Source of the DNA: Acidisoma sp965199065 | GTDB lineage: Bacteria > Pseudomonadota > Alphaproteobacteria > Acetobacterales > Acetobacteraceae | Assembly (NCBI RefSeq): GCF_965199065.1 | Contig: NZ_CBDAQN010000001.1 | Span: 930,001 to 994,000, forward strand | Direction: 5' to 3' | DNA length: 64,000 nt | Part shown: piece after piece, positions 8,383 to 15,742 of the stretch | Position numbering within the stretch: position 1 is the stretch's first letter | Layout: each line of letters starts with the position of its first letter | The notes under the pieces: generated by a model | What the model was told of the DNA's origin: nothing | Seen by the model: only the letters and a program-made list of their open reading frames with translations | Databases searched by the model: none | Program-made: the position numbers and the translations under genes

Positions 8383-9090
8383 ATGAGCAATTCACTGACT
8401 ATTTCCGGCTCAAGTCATCCTTACAACTTCATCCCAGCCAATATAAAGTATGTCTACGATTTCTCCACCAACGACACGATCGAAGGCGGGGCAGGCTCTG
8501 CGTCGACTTACCTGCATCACAACACTACTTGGTTGGGTACAGGAGGTCATGGTCACAACAAGATCTATGCTGAGGGCAAGGACACCATCTTTGCGGGGAA
8601 TGGAGCCTTAACCGTTGTTGGAGGTTCCCAGGCCCTCCTGTTCATCGGCGGCAGAGGACCGGCGCACGTCGATCTTGGCTCCGGAAGCGCTTCGTTATTT
8701 GGAAGTATCGGTCCGGTAAGTGTCGACGGTGGAAGCGGCACAGTAACGTTCGACGATAAGGTCAGCAAAGGGCATGACTTCTTCAAAACGGGCACCGGTC
8801 AGGCGCAGGTCACACTCGGTGGCGGTTCCGCCACGGTCGAAGGCGGCACGGGCGCTTCTACCGTCACGGCGGGAACAGGCCACGACATCTTCGAATTCGT
8901 CGCGAGCCATAGCGGAGGCAGCGAAATCATCAAAGACTTCAACCCGCACAAAGACAAGATCGAGTTCTCTGGCCACTTCACTTCGATCGTGGAGAAGATG
9001 GCTGTGGGCGGTCTCGAGATCACGCTCAAGGACGGCACCAAAATCACTCACATCACTCTCTCCGGCTACGATCATGATGTGAAGCTCTAG
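8383..9090 (+). CDS. glycine-rich RTX-like calcium-binding protein
   Basis: Protein of 235 residues, rich in Gly, Asp, Ser and Thr. It has loosely repeated beta-roll-like units (GGAGSAST, TGGHGHNKIYAEGKDTIFAGNGALTVVGG, GGSGTVTF, GGTGASTVTAGTGHDIFEF). The ending (HDIFEF followed by IIKDFNPHKDKIEF) is the usual close of RTX repeats near a type I secretion signal. No Sec signal peptide is present, so type I export is plausible. No ABC/MFP/TolC exporter genes are nearby. GAAGG precedes ATG 8383. The gene is AT-richer than its neighbours, suggesting transfer. Function unknown; an adhesin or surface-layer fragment is possible. Confidence 0.7.
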   Translation: MSNSLTISGSSHPYNFIPANIKYVYDFSTNDTIEGGAGSASTYLHHNTTWLGTGGHGHNKIYAEGKDTIFAGNGALTVVGGSQALLFIGGRGPAHVDLGSGSASLFGSIGPVSVDGGSGTVTFDDKVSKGHDFFKTGTGQAQVTLGGGSATVEGGTGASTVTAGTGHDIFEFVASHSGGSEIIKDFNPHKDKIEFSGHFTSIVEKMAVGGLEITLKDGTKITHITLSGYDHDVKL

Positions 9091-9203
9091 CGCGCCGGTT
9101 TGCATCTTCGAGCAACCCTGCGGGCCAGCTGAAAAGGCTTGGTGAACTCCTCCCGTCCGTATCGGGACGATTTCATTACGCCCGATGGAAGAGGTGGCCA
9201 CGG

Positions 9204-9302
9204 TCAGACCGTTTTGATCGCGTTCGCGCCGAACCAGGGCGGCGCGAAGGTGATCTTGCCCGACGGCGTCAGATCCGACAGGTAAGAGCCATCACGGCTT
9301 GA
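9204..9302 (-). pseudogene. possible C-terminal remnant of a lost gene
   Basis: On the minus strand a protein-like frame of about 33 codons ends at the TGA in 9204-9206; its last residues read SGKITFAPPWFGANAIKTV. No start codon or upstream body can be followed, because the frame runs into the start of the MBL-fold gene. I do not recognise the family. It may be the stump of a gene deleted when the present neighbours were joined, or simply chance. Confidence 0.25.
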
Positions 9303-10330
9303 AAGCGTCTCGCTTGCCCCAACCGCCTCGCTACCCGCTCTCCGACCACTACGACGGCGAGATCTTCTTCAACCCGAGAGCCACCGCACCGCAACCGGTA
9401 GAAGCGCCGCCGCCAGCCAACAGGCGCCGGGGTGGCATCGTCGCCATCCTTCGCTGGCGCTTCGGCGGCGAGCGTCGTCCCTGGCCGGCGCAGCCGCCCG
9501 ACCCGAAGCCCACAGGTGATCCGCAAGCGCTGCCGCCACTCGGCGCCGCCGCCGTCACCTTCATCGGCCACAGCACGTTCCTGATCCGCGTCGGCGGCCT
9601 GACCATCCTCACCGACCCGGTCTTCTCCGAGCGCTGCTCGCCGGTTTCCTGGGCCGGACCGAAGCGCGCCCGCCCGCCCGGACGCGACTTCGCCGGTCTG
9701 CCCCGCATCGATCTGCTGCTCATCTCCCACAACCACTACGACCACATGGATCTGCCGAGCCTCCGCGCGATCCGCAGGCGGGACAACCCGCAGGTGGTGA
9801 CACCGCTCGGCAATGCGGTTCATCTGGCCAAGGCCGGCCTGGATCGGGTGCATGAACTCGACTGGTGGCAGAGCACAGAGCTTTCCGAGGGCATCCGCGT
9901 CACCGCGACGCCGGCGCGGCATTTCTCCTCTCGCACGCTCCGGGATCGCAACCACAGCCTGTGGTCGGGCTTCATGCTGGACATCGCCGGGCACCGCCTG
10001 TTCTTCGCGGGAGATTCCGGGGCTGGCGGTCACTGGACGGAGATCGGTCAGAGGCTGGGTGCGCCCGACCTCGCCTTGCTCCCCATCGGCGCCTATGAGC
10101 CGCGCTCCATCATGGCGCCCGTCCATATGAACCCGGCGGAGGCCGTGGCAGCGCATCGGGCGCTCGGTGCCGCGCACTCGGTCGGCATGCATTTCGGCAC
10201 TTTCCAGCTGACCGACGAGCCGATCGACGAGCCGCCCGCTGCCATGGCCGCCGCACGCGCGGAGGCAGGGCTCGCAGAGGAAGCCTTCGTGACGCTTGGC
10301 TTCGGCGAGACACGACCGTTCCCCCTATGA
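9299..10330 (+). CDS. MBL-fold metal-dependent hydrolase (NAPE-PLD/UlaG-like)
   Basis: Metallo-beta-lactamase-fold protein of 343 residues. The metal motif HNHYDH is at 144-149, preceded by FIGHSTFLIRVGGLTILTDPVFSERCSP and followed by FFAGDSGAGGHWTEIG and VHMNPAEAVAAH. This order is that of the N-acylphosphatidylethanolamine phospholipase D/UlaG-like group, cytosolic hydrolases of phosphodiesters or lactones. The TTG start at 9299 has only a weak ribosome site; the family conservation (PQPPRYPLSDHYDG) supports this N-terminus. Substrate unknown. The amidase trio begins 79 bases downstream, so the two may be co-transcribed. Confidence 0.85.
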   Translation: MKASRLPQPPRYPLSDHYDGEIFFNPRATAPQPVEAPPPANRRRGGIVAILRWRFGGERRPWPAQPPDPKPTGDPQALPPLGAAAVTFIGHSTFLIRVGGLTILTDPVFSERCSPVSWAGPKRARPPGRDFAGLPRIDLLLISHNHYDHMDLPSLRAIRRRDNPQVVTPLGNAVHLAKAGLDRVHELDWWQSTELSEGIRVTATPARHFSSRTLRDRNHSLWSGFMLDIAGHRLFFAGDSGAGGHWTEIGQRLGAPDLALLPIGAYEPRSIMAPVHMNPAEAVAAHRALGAAHSVGMHFGTFQLTDEPIDEPPAAMAAARAEAGLAEEAFVTLGFGETRPFPL

Positions 10331-10409
10331 TGGCCCTTATGACGGCCCGATGGCTGGCGGCGCGCTCGCGGCTGGGGCAAGCTGCGCTGTGCACGCGAGG
10401 AGACACGGA

Positions 10410-10595
10410 ATGAGTGAGGCCTTCGACCCGGCTGCCTATGTGCCCGCAGCGGCAGCCTTGCAGGCCCTCAATCTCGATGCGGCAGAGACCGAGCGCGTGA
10501 TCGCCGCCTTCGCGCTGGTGGCGCGGTTCGCGGGTCCGGCGCTTGATTGGCCGGTCGGACCCGAAACCGACCCGGCCCCCATCTTCGTCGCCTGA
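10410..10595 (+). CDS. AtzG-like small amidase subunit (DUF4089)
   Basis: Small protein of 61 residues, MSEAFDPAAYV then helical ALQALNLDAAETERVIAAF and RFAGPALDWPVG. This is the pattern of DUF4089/AtzG/HpxX proteins, which bind and stabilise AtzE-type amidases. ATG 10410 follows GCGAGGAGACACGGA. The stop is five bases before the amidase gene, as expected for a stoichiometric partner. The role is inferred from family and gene order. Confidence 0.8.
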   Translation: MSEAFDPAAYVPAAAALQALNLDAAETERVIAAFALVARFAGPALDWPVGPETDPAPIFVA

Positions 10596-10600
10596 TCGCC

Positions 10601-12004
10601 ATGAGCCTTTCCCAGGAAACCGCTGCCTCCATCGCCGCCGATGTCCGCCGCGGCGCGCGTTCGGCAACCGAGGTCGCGCGAGCGACGCTCGACCGCGTCA
10701 ACCGGCTCAACGCCCAGGTGAACGCCTTCACCGAAATCACCGAGAGCCGGGCGCTCGACGACGCCGCCGAGGTCGACGCGGCGCGGGCGCGCGGGGAACC
10801 GGTGGGACCGCTCGCCGGCGTGCCCTACGCGGTCAAGAACCTGTTCGACATCGAGGGCGTGACCACGCTCGCCGGCAGCATCATCGAGCGGGATCGCCCG
10901 CCCGCCGCCGCCGATGGCTGGGCGGTGAGGAAGCTGCGCGAGGCTGGGGGCGTCTGCATCGGCGCCCTCAACATGGATGAATATGCCTACGGCTTCACGA
11001 CCGAGAACAGCCATTACGGCCCCGCCCGCAACCCGCACGACACGACGCGGAGTGCCGGCGGCTCCTCCGGCGGATCGGGCGCCGCGGTCGCGGCTGGCCT
11101 CGTGCCGCTGACGCTCGGCACCGACACCAACGGGTCCATCCGGGTGCCTGCCAGCCTCAACGGCATCTTCGGCCTCAAGCCGACCTATGGCCGGCTGTCC
11201 CGTGCCGGCTCGATCGCCTTCGTCCCGAGCCTGGACCATATCGGCCCCTTCGCGCGTTCGGTCGCCGACCTCGCCCTCGCCTATGACGCGCTGCAGGGGC
11301 GGGACCCGGCCGATGCCGGTCAGGCGGCGCGTCCGGCCGAATCCGTGGCCGAGACGTGGAAATCGGGGATCGCGGGTCTGCGGATCGGGCGCCTTGCCGG
11401 CTACTTCGAGGCGCCCCTGGGCGAGGCCGCCCGCACGACCGTCGGCCGTATCGCCGAGGCTCTGGACGCGGCCCCGGTGGCGGCGCCGGCCATCACTGCG
11501 GCGGCCCGTTCCGCGGCCTTCATCATCACGGCGGCCGAGGGCGCTCAGCAGCACCTCGATCACCTCCGCCACCGCCGCGCCGATCTGGAGCCGCTGTCGC
11601 GGGACCGCCTGCTGGCGGGCAGCCTGGTGCCGGCGCAATGGTATCTCCATGCCCAGAAGGTTCGCGCTCTGTGGCGGGAAGCGATGGCGGAGCTGTTCCG
11701 GGACTGGGATGTGCTGATCGCGCCCGCGACCGCCGTGCCGGCGCAGCCGCTCGGGCAGGAGATGCTGGAGGTGGACGGCCAGACCCTGCCGCTGCGGCCC
11801 TCGTTCGGGCTTTTCACCCAGCCCATCACCTGCATCGGGCTGCCGGTGCTCGCCGTCCCGGTGCAGAACGCCGAGGGGCCGCTGCCGGTCGGCGTGCAGT
11901 TGATCGCCGCGCCGTGGCGGGAGGACGTGCTGTTCCGCGCGGCGGCGGCGCTCGAAGCGGCCGGCATCTGCACGGCACCCGTGGCACCCGGTTTCGCGGA
12001 GTAG
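10601..12004 (+). CDS. AtzE/HpxY-family amidase
   Basis: Amidase-signature enzyme of 467 residues. The Ser-cisSer-Lys triad is visible: K79 in VPYAVKNLFD, S155 in SAGGSSGGSG and S179 in LGTDTNGSIRVPAS. It follows an AtzG-like subunit and precedes an HpxZ-like protein, the set known from 1-carboxybiuret hydrolase (AtzE) and the Klebsiella hpx genes for oxalurate/oxamate. It would release ammonia from a small carboxylated urea, biuret or oxalurate-type amide in the cytosol. ATG 10601 is chosen because it starts the conserved fold; a longer frame exists upstream. Exact substrate unknown. Confidence 0.88.
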   Translation: MSLSQETAASIAADVRRGARSATEVARATLDRVNRLNAQVNAFTEITESRALDDAAEVDAARARGEPVGPLAGVPYAVKNLFDIEGVTTLAGSIIERDRPPAAADGWAVRKLREAGGVCIGALNMDEYAYGFTTENSHYGPARNPHDTTRSAGGSSGGSGAAVAAGLVPLTLGTDTNGSIRVPASLNGIFGLKPTYGRLSRAGSIAFVPSLDHIGPFARSVADLALAYDALQGRDPADAGQAARPAESVAETWKSGIAGLRIGRLAGYFEAPLGEAARTTVGRIAEALDAAPVAAPAITAAARSAAFIITAAEGAQQHLDHLRHRRADLEPLSRDRLLAGSLVPAQWYLHAQKVRALWREAMAELFRDWDVLIAPATAVPAQPLGQEMLEVDGQTLPLRPSFGLFTQPITCIGLPVLAVPVQNAEGPLPVGVQLIAAPWREDVLFRAAAALEAAGICTAPVAPGFAE

Positions 12005-12013
12005 AGGCATCCG

Positions 12014-12418
12014 ATGGACATCAACATTCCAAGCGTCGTGGCGCAGCTCAATTCGGCGTTCGAAGCCTATGAACGAGCCCTGGTCGCCAATGACGTGGAG
12101 ACGCTGACGGCGCTGTTCTGGGACAGCGGCCACACCATCCGCTTCGGCGGCGGCGAGAACCTCTTCGGCGCCGCAGAGATCGCCGCATACCGCCAGGGCC
12201 GAGGCTCGGGGGATCTGGATCGCGACCTCGCCCACACGGTCATCACCACCTTCGGAGACGATTTTGGCACGGCGAGCACGCTGTTCCGCCGTCGCTCGAC
12301 GGGCAAGACAGGGCGGCAGATGCAGACCTGGGCGCGAATGGAGGGTCACTGGCGGATCGTCGCCGCCCACGTTTCGTTGCTGGACTTCCCGTTCCCGGAG
12401 CAGGAGCCGCCCGCGTGA
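12014..12418 (+). CDS. HpxZ/AtzH-like protein (DUF3225, NTF2-like fold)
   Basis: Protein of 134 residues with an NTF2-like cone-fold pattern: INIPSVVAQLNSAFEAYERALVANDVETLTALFWDSGHTIRFGGGENLFGAAEIAAYRQGR. It matches the DUF3225/HpxZ family, found with AtzE/HpxY amidases in oxalurate or cyanurate catabolism. Some members are reported amidohydrolases of small ureides. It starts ten bases after the amidase stop, in the same operon. A catalytic or accessory role in this operon is inferred. Confidence 0.82.
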   Translation: MDINIPSVVAQLNSAFEAYERALVANDVETLTALFWDSGHTIRFGGGENLFGAAEIAAYRQGRGSGDLDRDLAHTVITTFGDDFGTASTLFRRRSTGKTGRQMQTWARMEGHWRIVAAHVSLLDFPFPEQEPPA

Positions 12419-12431
12419 TCGGGTTCGGCTC

Positions 12432-13322
12432 ATGATCGGCGTGGATTGGGGCACGAGCAGCTTCCGCGCCTATCGCATGACGGCGGATGGACGGGTCATC
12501 GACAGGACCCATTCGCCGACAGGGATCATGTTCGTCGAGAACGGACGCTTCGCCGATGTGCTGCGACGGGCGATCCTGCCGTGGGTCAATGCGGGCGAGC
12601 GGCATGTGCTGCTGTCGGGCATGATCGGCAGCCGCCAGGGCTGGATCGAGGCGCCCTACCTGCCTTGTCCGGCCGGGGCGGCCGACCTCGCCGGCGCCAC
12701 CATCCCGGTGCCCTTCGACATCGCGGAGGTGCGGCTGGTGCCCGGCGTCACCGCCGAGGACGCGGCGGGCGTGCCGGAGGTCATGCGCGGCGAGGAAACG
12801 CAGATCATCGGCGCGCTGGCCGAGTTTGGGGAGGGCGGTGTCGCCTGCATGCCCGGCAGCCACTCGAAGTGGGTGCGCGTGGAGGCCGGCCGCATCACGG
12901 GCTTCTCGACCTTCATGACCGGCGAGGCCTTCGCGGCCTTCAGCGGCCACACCATTCTTGGCCGCATGATGAAGGCCGACGCGCCGGCGGACCCCGAGGC
13001 GCTGCGTCGTGGCCTCGCCCGCAGCGCCGATCCCGGCGGATTGCTGCGCCATCTGTTCGGCGTGCGCACACTGGGCCTGTTCGGCCGTCTTTCGGAGACG
13101 AGTTCGGCGTCCTATCTCTCCGGGCTGCTGCTCGGGCATGAGGTCCGGTCGGCGCTGGCCGCGACGCCGGGAATTGCCCAGGTGGTTCTGATCGGCGATC
13201 CCAAGCTCTGCGCGCTGTATGCCGATGCGATCGAGGTATGTGGCGGCGTGGCGAGGATTGCGGCAGGCGAGGCGGCCCCATCGGGCCTCGCCCGCATCGC
13301 TGGCGAAGTGCGCTGGAACTGA
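12432..13322 (+). CDS. dgoK: 2-dehydro-3-deoxygalactonokinase
   Basis: Kinase of 296 residues that phosphorylates 2-keto-3-deoxy-galactonate at position 6 (DeLey-Doudoroff galactonate pathway). The N-terminal phosphate loop IGVDWGTSSFRAYRM is at 2-16; LLSGMIGSRQGWIEAPYLPCPAG, CMPGSHSKWVRVEAGRITGFSTFMTGE and the C-terminal VVLIGDPKLCALYADAI are DgoK hallmarks. ATG 12432 is chosen because the phosphate loop must be N-terminal. It starts 13 bases after the HpxZ-like gene and 26 bases before the aldolase that uses its product. No galactonate dehydratase gene is in the window. Confidence 0.9.
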   Translation: MIGVDWGTSSFRAYRMTADGRVIDRTHSPTGIMFVENGRFADVLRRAILPWVNAGERHVLLSGMIGSRQGWIEAPYLPCPAGAADLAGATIPVPFDIAEVRLVPGVTAEDAAGVPEVMRGEETQIIGALAEFGEGGVACMPGSHSKWVRVEAGRITGFSTFMTGEAFAAFSGHTILGRMMKADAPADPEALRRGLARSADPGGLLRHLFGVRTLGLFGRLSETSSASYLSGLLLGHEVRSALAATPGIAQVVLIGDPKLCALYADAIEVCGGVARIAAGEAAPSGLARIAGEVRWN

Positions 13323-13348
13323 TGCTCTCCAATCGAAGTTGATCCGTC

Positions 13349-13966
13349 ATGAAGCAATGGCTTGAACGTTCCCCCCTGATCGCGATCCTTCGCGGCGTGC
13401 GGCCGGATGAGGTGATCCCGATCTGCGCGGCGCTGGAGGCGGAGGGCGTCGCCATCGTCGAGGTGCCGCTGAATTCCCCGAACCCGATGGAGAGCATCCG
13501 ACTGCTCGCCCAGAATTTCGGCGACCGTCTGCTGATCGGCGCCGGCACGGTGATGACGCCGGCGCAGGTGGAGGAGATAGCCGGCGTCGGCGGCCGCCTG
13601 ATCGTGACGCCGCACGCCGACCCCGAAATCGTGCAGACCGCCAAGCGGCTGAACATGTTCGCAGCGCCCGGGTTCTTCACCCCCGCCGAGGCTTTCAGCC
13701 TTCTTCGCGCCGGAGCCGACTGTATCAAGCTGTTCCCGGCCGAGGGATCCAACCCGGCCGCCCTGCGGGGCATGCGGGCGATCTTCCCGCCGGGGACGAT
13801 GGTGATCCCGGTGGGCGGCATCGCGCCGGACAACATCCGTATCTGGCACGAGGCGGGCGCGGCCGGCTACGGAATTGGCTCGTCGATCTACAAGCCCGGC
13901 GATACGCCGGAAATCGTCTCGCGCAAGGCGGCGGCTCTGGTCGCCGCTTGCCGGGCGGTCGCGTAG
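13349..13966 (+). CDS. dgoA: 2-dehydro-3-deoxy-6-phosphogalactonate aldolase
   Basis: Class I aldolase of 205 residues of the KDPG/KDPGal family, splitting KDPGal into pyruvate and glyceraldehyde 3-phosphate. E38 (VEVPLNSP), the phosphate-binding GAGTV segment and Schiff-base lysine K127 (DCIKLFPAE) are in place. The segment VEVPLNSPNPMESI rather than VEVTLRT favours the galactonate-type enzyme, in agreement with the preceding kinase gene. ATG 13349 follows the kinase by 26 bases. It closes the pathway module. Confidence 0.9.
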   Translation: MKQWLERSPLIAILRGVRPDEVIPICAALEAEGVAIVEVPLNSPNPMESIRLLAQNFGDRLLIGAGTVMTPAQVEEIAGVGGRLIVTPHADPEIVQTAKRLNMFAAPGFFTPAEAFSLLRAGADCIKLFPAEGSNPAALRGMRAIFPPGTMVIPVGGIAPDNIRIWHEAGAAGYGIGSSIYKPGDTPEIVSRKAAALVAACRAVA

Positions 13967-13995
13967 CCGGCGAGATTGCACAGCGAAAGATTTCC

Positions 13996-14024
13996 GGATA
14001 TCCTGAAGCGATATTCGGATATCC
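13996..14024. promoter_or_regulatory. paired GGATATCC operator in front of vapB
   Basis: Two identical 8-base palindromes GGATATCC lie at 13996-14003 and 14017-14024. They are 21 bases apart centre to centre, which places them on the same face of the helix. The second is 11 bases before the vapB start codon. Toxin-antitoxin operons of this type are autorepressed by VapBC complexes bound to such repeats, so this is the likely autoregulatory operator. Confidence 0.6.
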
Positions 14025-14034
14025 AGGTGGAGCC

Positions 14035-14274
14035 ATGCCGCTATACATCAAGGATGACGCCACGGCGGCTTTGGTCGATAGGCTGGCCAAGCAGCGCGGC
14101 ATCACGAAGCAGGATGCCGTTCGGCAGGCGGTTCAAGCCGAGCTTGACCGTCTGAGGGAGACCATACCGCTGCGCGAGCGGCTTGAGGCCTTCTGGCGAG
14201 AGCATCCTTTGCCGCCCGCAACCGGGCAGGTGACCGATAAAGCGTTCTTTGACGAGCTTTCCGGCGACCTCTGA
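14035..14274 (+). CDS. vapB: VapB-type antitoxin (Rv0623-like)
   Basis: Antitoxin of 79 residues. The N-terminal ribbon-helix-helix segment (PLYIKDDATAALVDRLAKQRGITKQDAVRQAVQAEL) matches the Rv0623-like family; the acidic/aromatic tail (FFDELSGDL) would wrap the toxin. ATG 14035 follows CCAGGTGGAG. The stop overlaps the toxin start (TGATG), so translation is coupled. It likely represses its own operon at the GGATATCC repeats just upstream. Confidence 0.85.
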   Translation: MPLYIKDDATAALVDRLAKQRGITKQDAVRQAVQAELDRLRETIPLRERLEAFWREHPLPPATGQVTDKAFFDELSGDL

Positions 14275-14684
14275 TGATCTTCGTCGATGCCTCCGCCTTG
14301 GTCTCTATTGCGGCGGGCGAGGCGGACAGTCTCGTCCTTGCGGACACTCTGGAAACCGATCGGAACCGCCTCTGTTCCGCGATTGTGCTTTGGGAAGCCG
14401 CTGCGGGCCTCTGCCGAAGCTACATCTTCTCGGTCGCATCCGCCCGTGATCGGCTCGATGGACTGCGCGCGCTGTTCGGATTGCAGATGGTGACGATCGG
14501 GGCGGGAGAACATGACCTCGCGCTTGAAGCTTACGCGCAGTTTGGCAAGGGGCGACACCCGGCGGGGCTCAACATGGGCGACTGTTTTGCTTATGCCTGC
14601 GCCAAGGCCAACGATGCCGCGCTTCTGTTCAAGGGCGACGACTTCAGCAAGACGGACATCCGGATCGCCAGGCTGAAAGGCTGA
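14274..14684 (+). CDS. vapC: VapC-type PIN-domain toxin ribonuclease
   Basis: PIN-domain protein of 136 residues. The acidic metal ligands are visible: D5 (FVDASAL), E41 (WEAAAG), D103 (MGDCFAYACA) and D122/D123 (KGDDFSKTDI). The full-length fold with intact ligands suggests an active RNase, neutralised by the antitoxin in front of it. Targets of VapC enzymes are usually tRNA or rRNA; the target here is unknown. Start ATG 14274 overlaps the antitoxin stop codon. Confidence 0.88.
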   Translation: MIFVDASALVSIAAGEADSLVLADTLETDRNRLCSAIVLWEAAAGLCRSYIFSVASARDRLDGLRALFGLQMVTIGAGEHDLALEAYAQFGKGRHPAGLNMGDCFAYACAKANDAALLFKGDDFSKTDIRIARLKG

Positions 14685-14719
14685 AGCGCGAGACGGGAAA
14701 TCGCGCTCAACGGCTTCCT

Positions 14720-14929
14720 TTAATGCTGCGGATAGGCGGATCTACGCACCGCCATCACGCTGTCGCGCAGCCAGCGATGCGCCGGATCCGCATCCTTCCG
14801 AGGATGCCACATCGCCGAGATCCTCAACTCCGGTATCGGAAGTGGAAGCTCGAAACTCTCCAGGCCAGACTTCGCTGCCGATGCGTCTGGCGCTTGGGCT
14901 CCGGTTGCGCCTCTATGCGGTCATTCCGG
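14720..14929 (-). pseudogene. C-terminal remnant of a LysR-family regulator
   Basis: Minus-strand frame of about 68 codons, closed upstream by a stop and ending with TAA at 14720-14722. It reads like the last part of a LysR effector domain: SGLESFELPLPIPELRISAM, then WHPRKDADPAHRWLRD and VMAVRRS. The tract WHPR-DADPAHRWLR is a common ending of LysR proteins. The HTH and most of the sensor domain are absent. It was probably the divergent regulator of the SDR gene at 14952 and has been deleted down to its tail. Confidence 0.65.
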
Positions 14930-14951
14930 CCCCAAGGAAAGGCGTCGACCC

Positions 14952-15665
14952 ATGCCCAGAGCAATGACAAGCGGATCCCCCGCGACTGTCCTCATCATCG
15001 GCGCATCTCGCGGCCTCGGCCACGCGATGGCCGCCGAGTTCCTCAAAAAAGGCTGGAATGTCGTCGGCACCGTGCGAGGAGGCGCCCGCACCAAGCTGCA
15101 CGATCTGGCTGATGAGTTCGTCGGCCGTCTCGAAATCGAGGTCGTCGACATCTGCGAGCCGGATCAGGTGGCGTCGTTGCGCGACCGTCTGGCGGGGCGC
15201 GCCTTCGACATGCTGTTCATCAATGCCGGCGTGACGAACAACCCGGCTGAGACGATCGCAGATGTGACGACAGAGGAGTTCGTCCGGGTGATGGTGACGA
15301 ACTCGCTGAGCCCGATGCGCGTTCTCGAGAGCCTGGAGCAATATGTGCCTGAAACGGGCCTGATCGGCATGATGTCGTCCGGCCAGGGCAGCGTCGCCAA
15401 CAATGAAACTGGCCTGCGCGAGGTCTACCGTGGCAGCAAGGCGGCTCTCAACACGTTCATGCGAAGCTTTGCCGCACGGCACTCCGGGGACCCCAGGGCC
15501 ATGGTGCTGATGGCTCCCGGCTGGGTCCGCACCGAGATGGGCGGCCCGGATGGACGCCTCAGCATCGAGGAGAGCGTGCCTAGTCTCGTCGATGTCCTCC
15601 TCGCGAAAAAGGGCAGGCCCGGGCTGGAGTATCTTGATTATCTCGGCCGAACCGTCGCTTGGTGA
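14952..15665 (+). CDS. SDR-family oxidoreductase
   Basis: Short-chain dehydrogenase of 237 residues. GASRGLG is at 17-23, NAG at 91-93, S142/S143, and Y159-x3-K163 complete the active site. The C-terminus (LSIEESVPSLVDVLLAKKGRPGLEYLDYLGRTVAW) matches small divergent SDRs often paired with a LysR regulator, consistent with the LysR tail found immediately upstream. AAGGAAAGG precedes ATG 14952; ATG 14964 is an alternative. Substrate unknown. Confidence 0.85.
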   Translation: MPRAMTSGSPATVLIIGASRGLGHAMAAEFLKKGWNVVGTVRGGARTKLHDLADEFVGRLEIEVVDICEPDQVASLRDRLAGRAFDMLFINAGVTNNPAETIADVTTEEFVRVMVTNSLSPMRVLESLEQYVPETGLIGMMSSGQGSVANNETGLREVYRGSKAALNTFMRSFAARHSGDPRAMVLMAPGWVRTEMGGPDGRLSIEESVPSLVDVLLAKKGRPGLEYLDYLGRTVAW

Positions 15666-15742
15666 GAAGGCCGTTCATCTGGCATACCTCGCCGCGCGAT
15701 GCGCCGCCCGTCCTGCGCGGCCTCTGCCATGGAGACTGCGAG

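Noticed and set aside
10436..12454. 672-codon minus-strand open frame opposite the amidase and HpxZ genes
   Set aside because: Antisense shadow: Arg/Gly/His-rich without domain pattern, while the plus strand has full amidase motifs.
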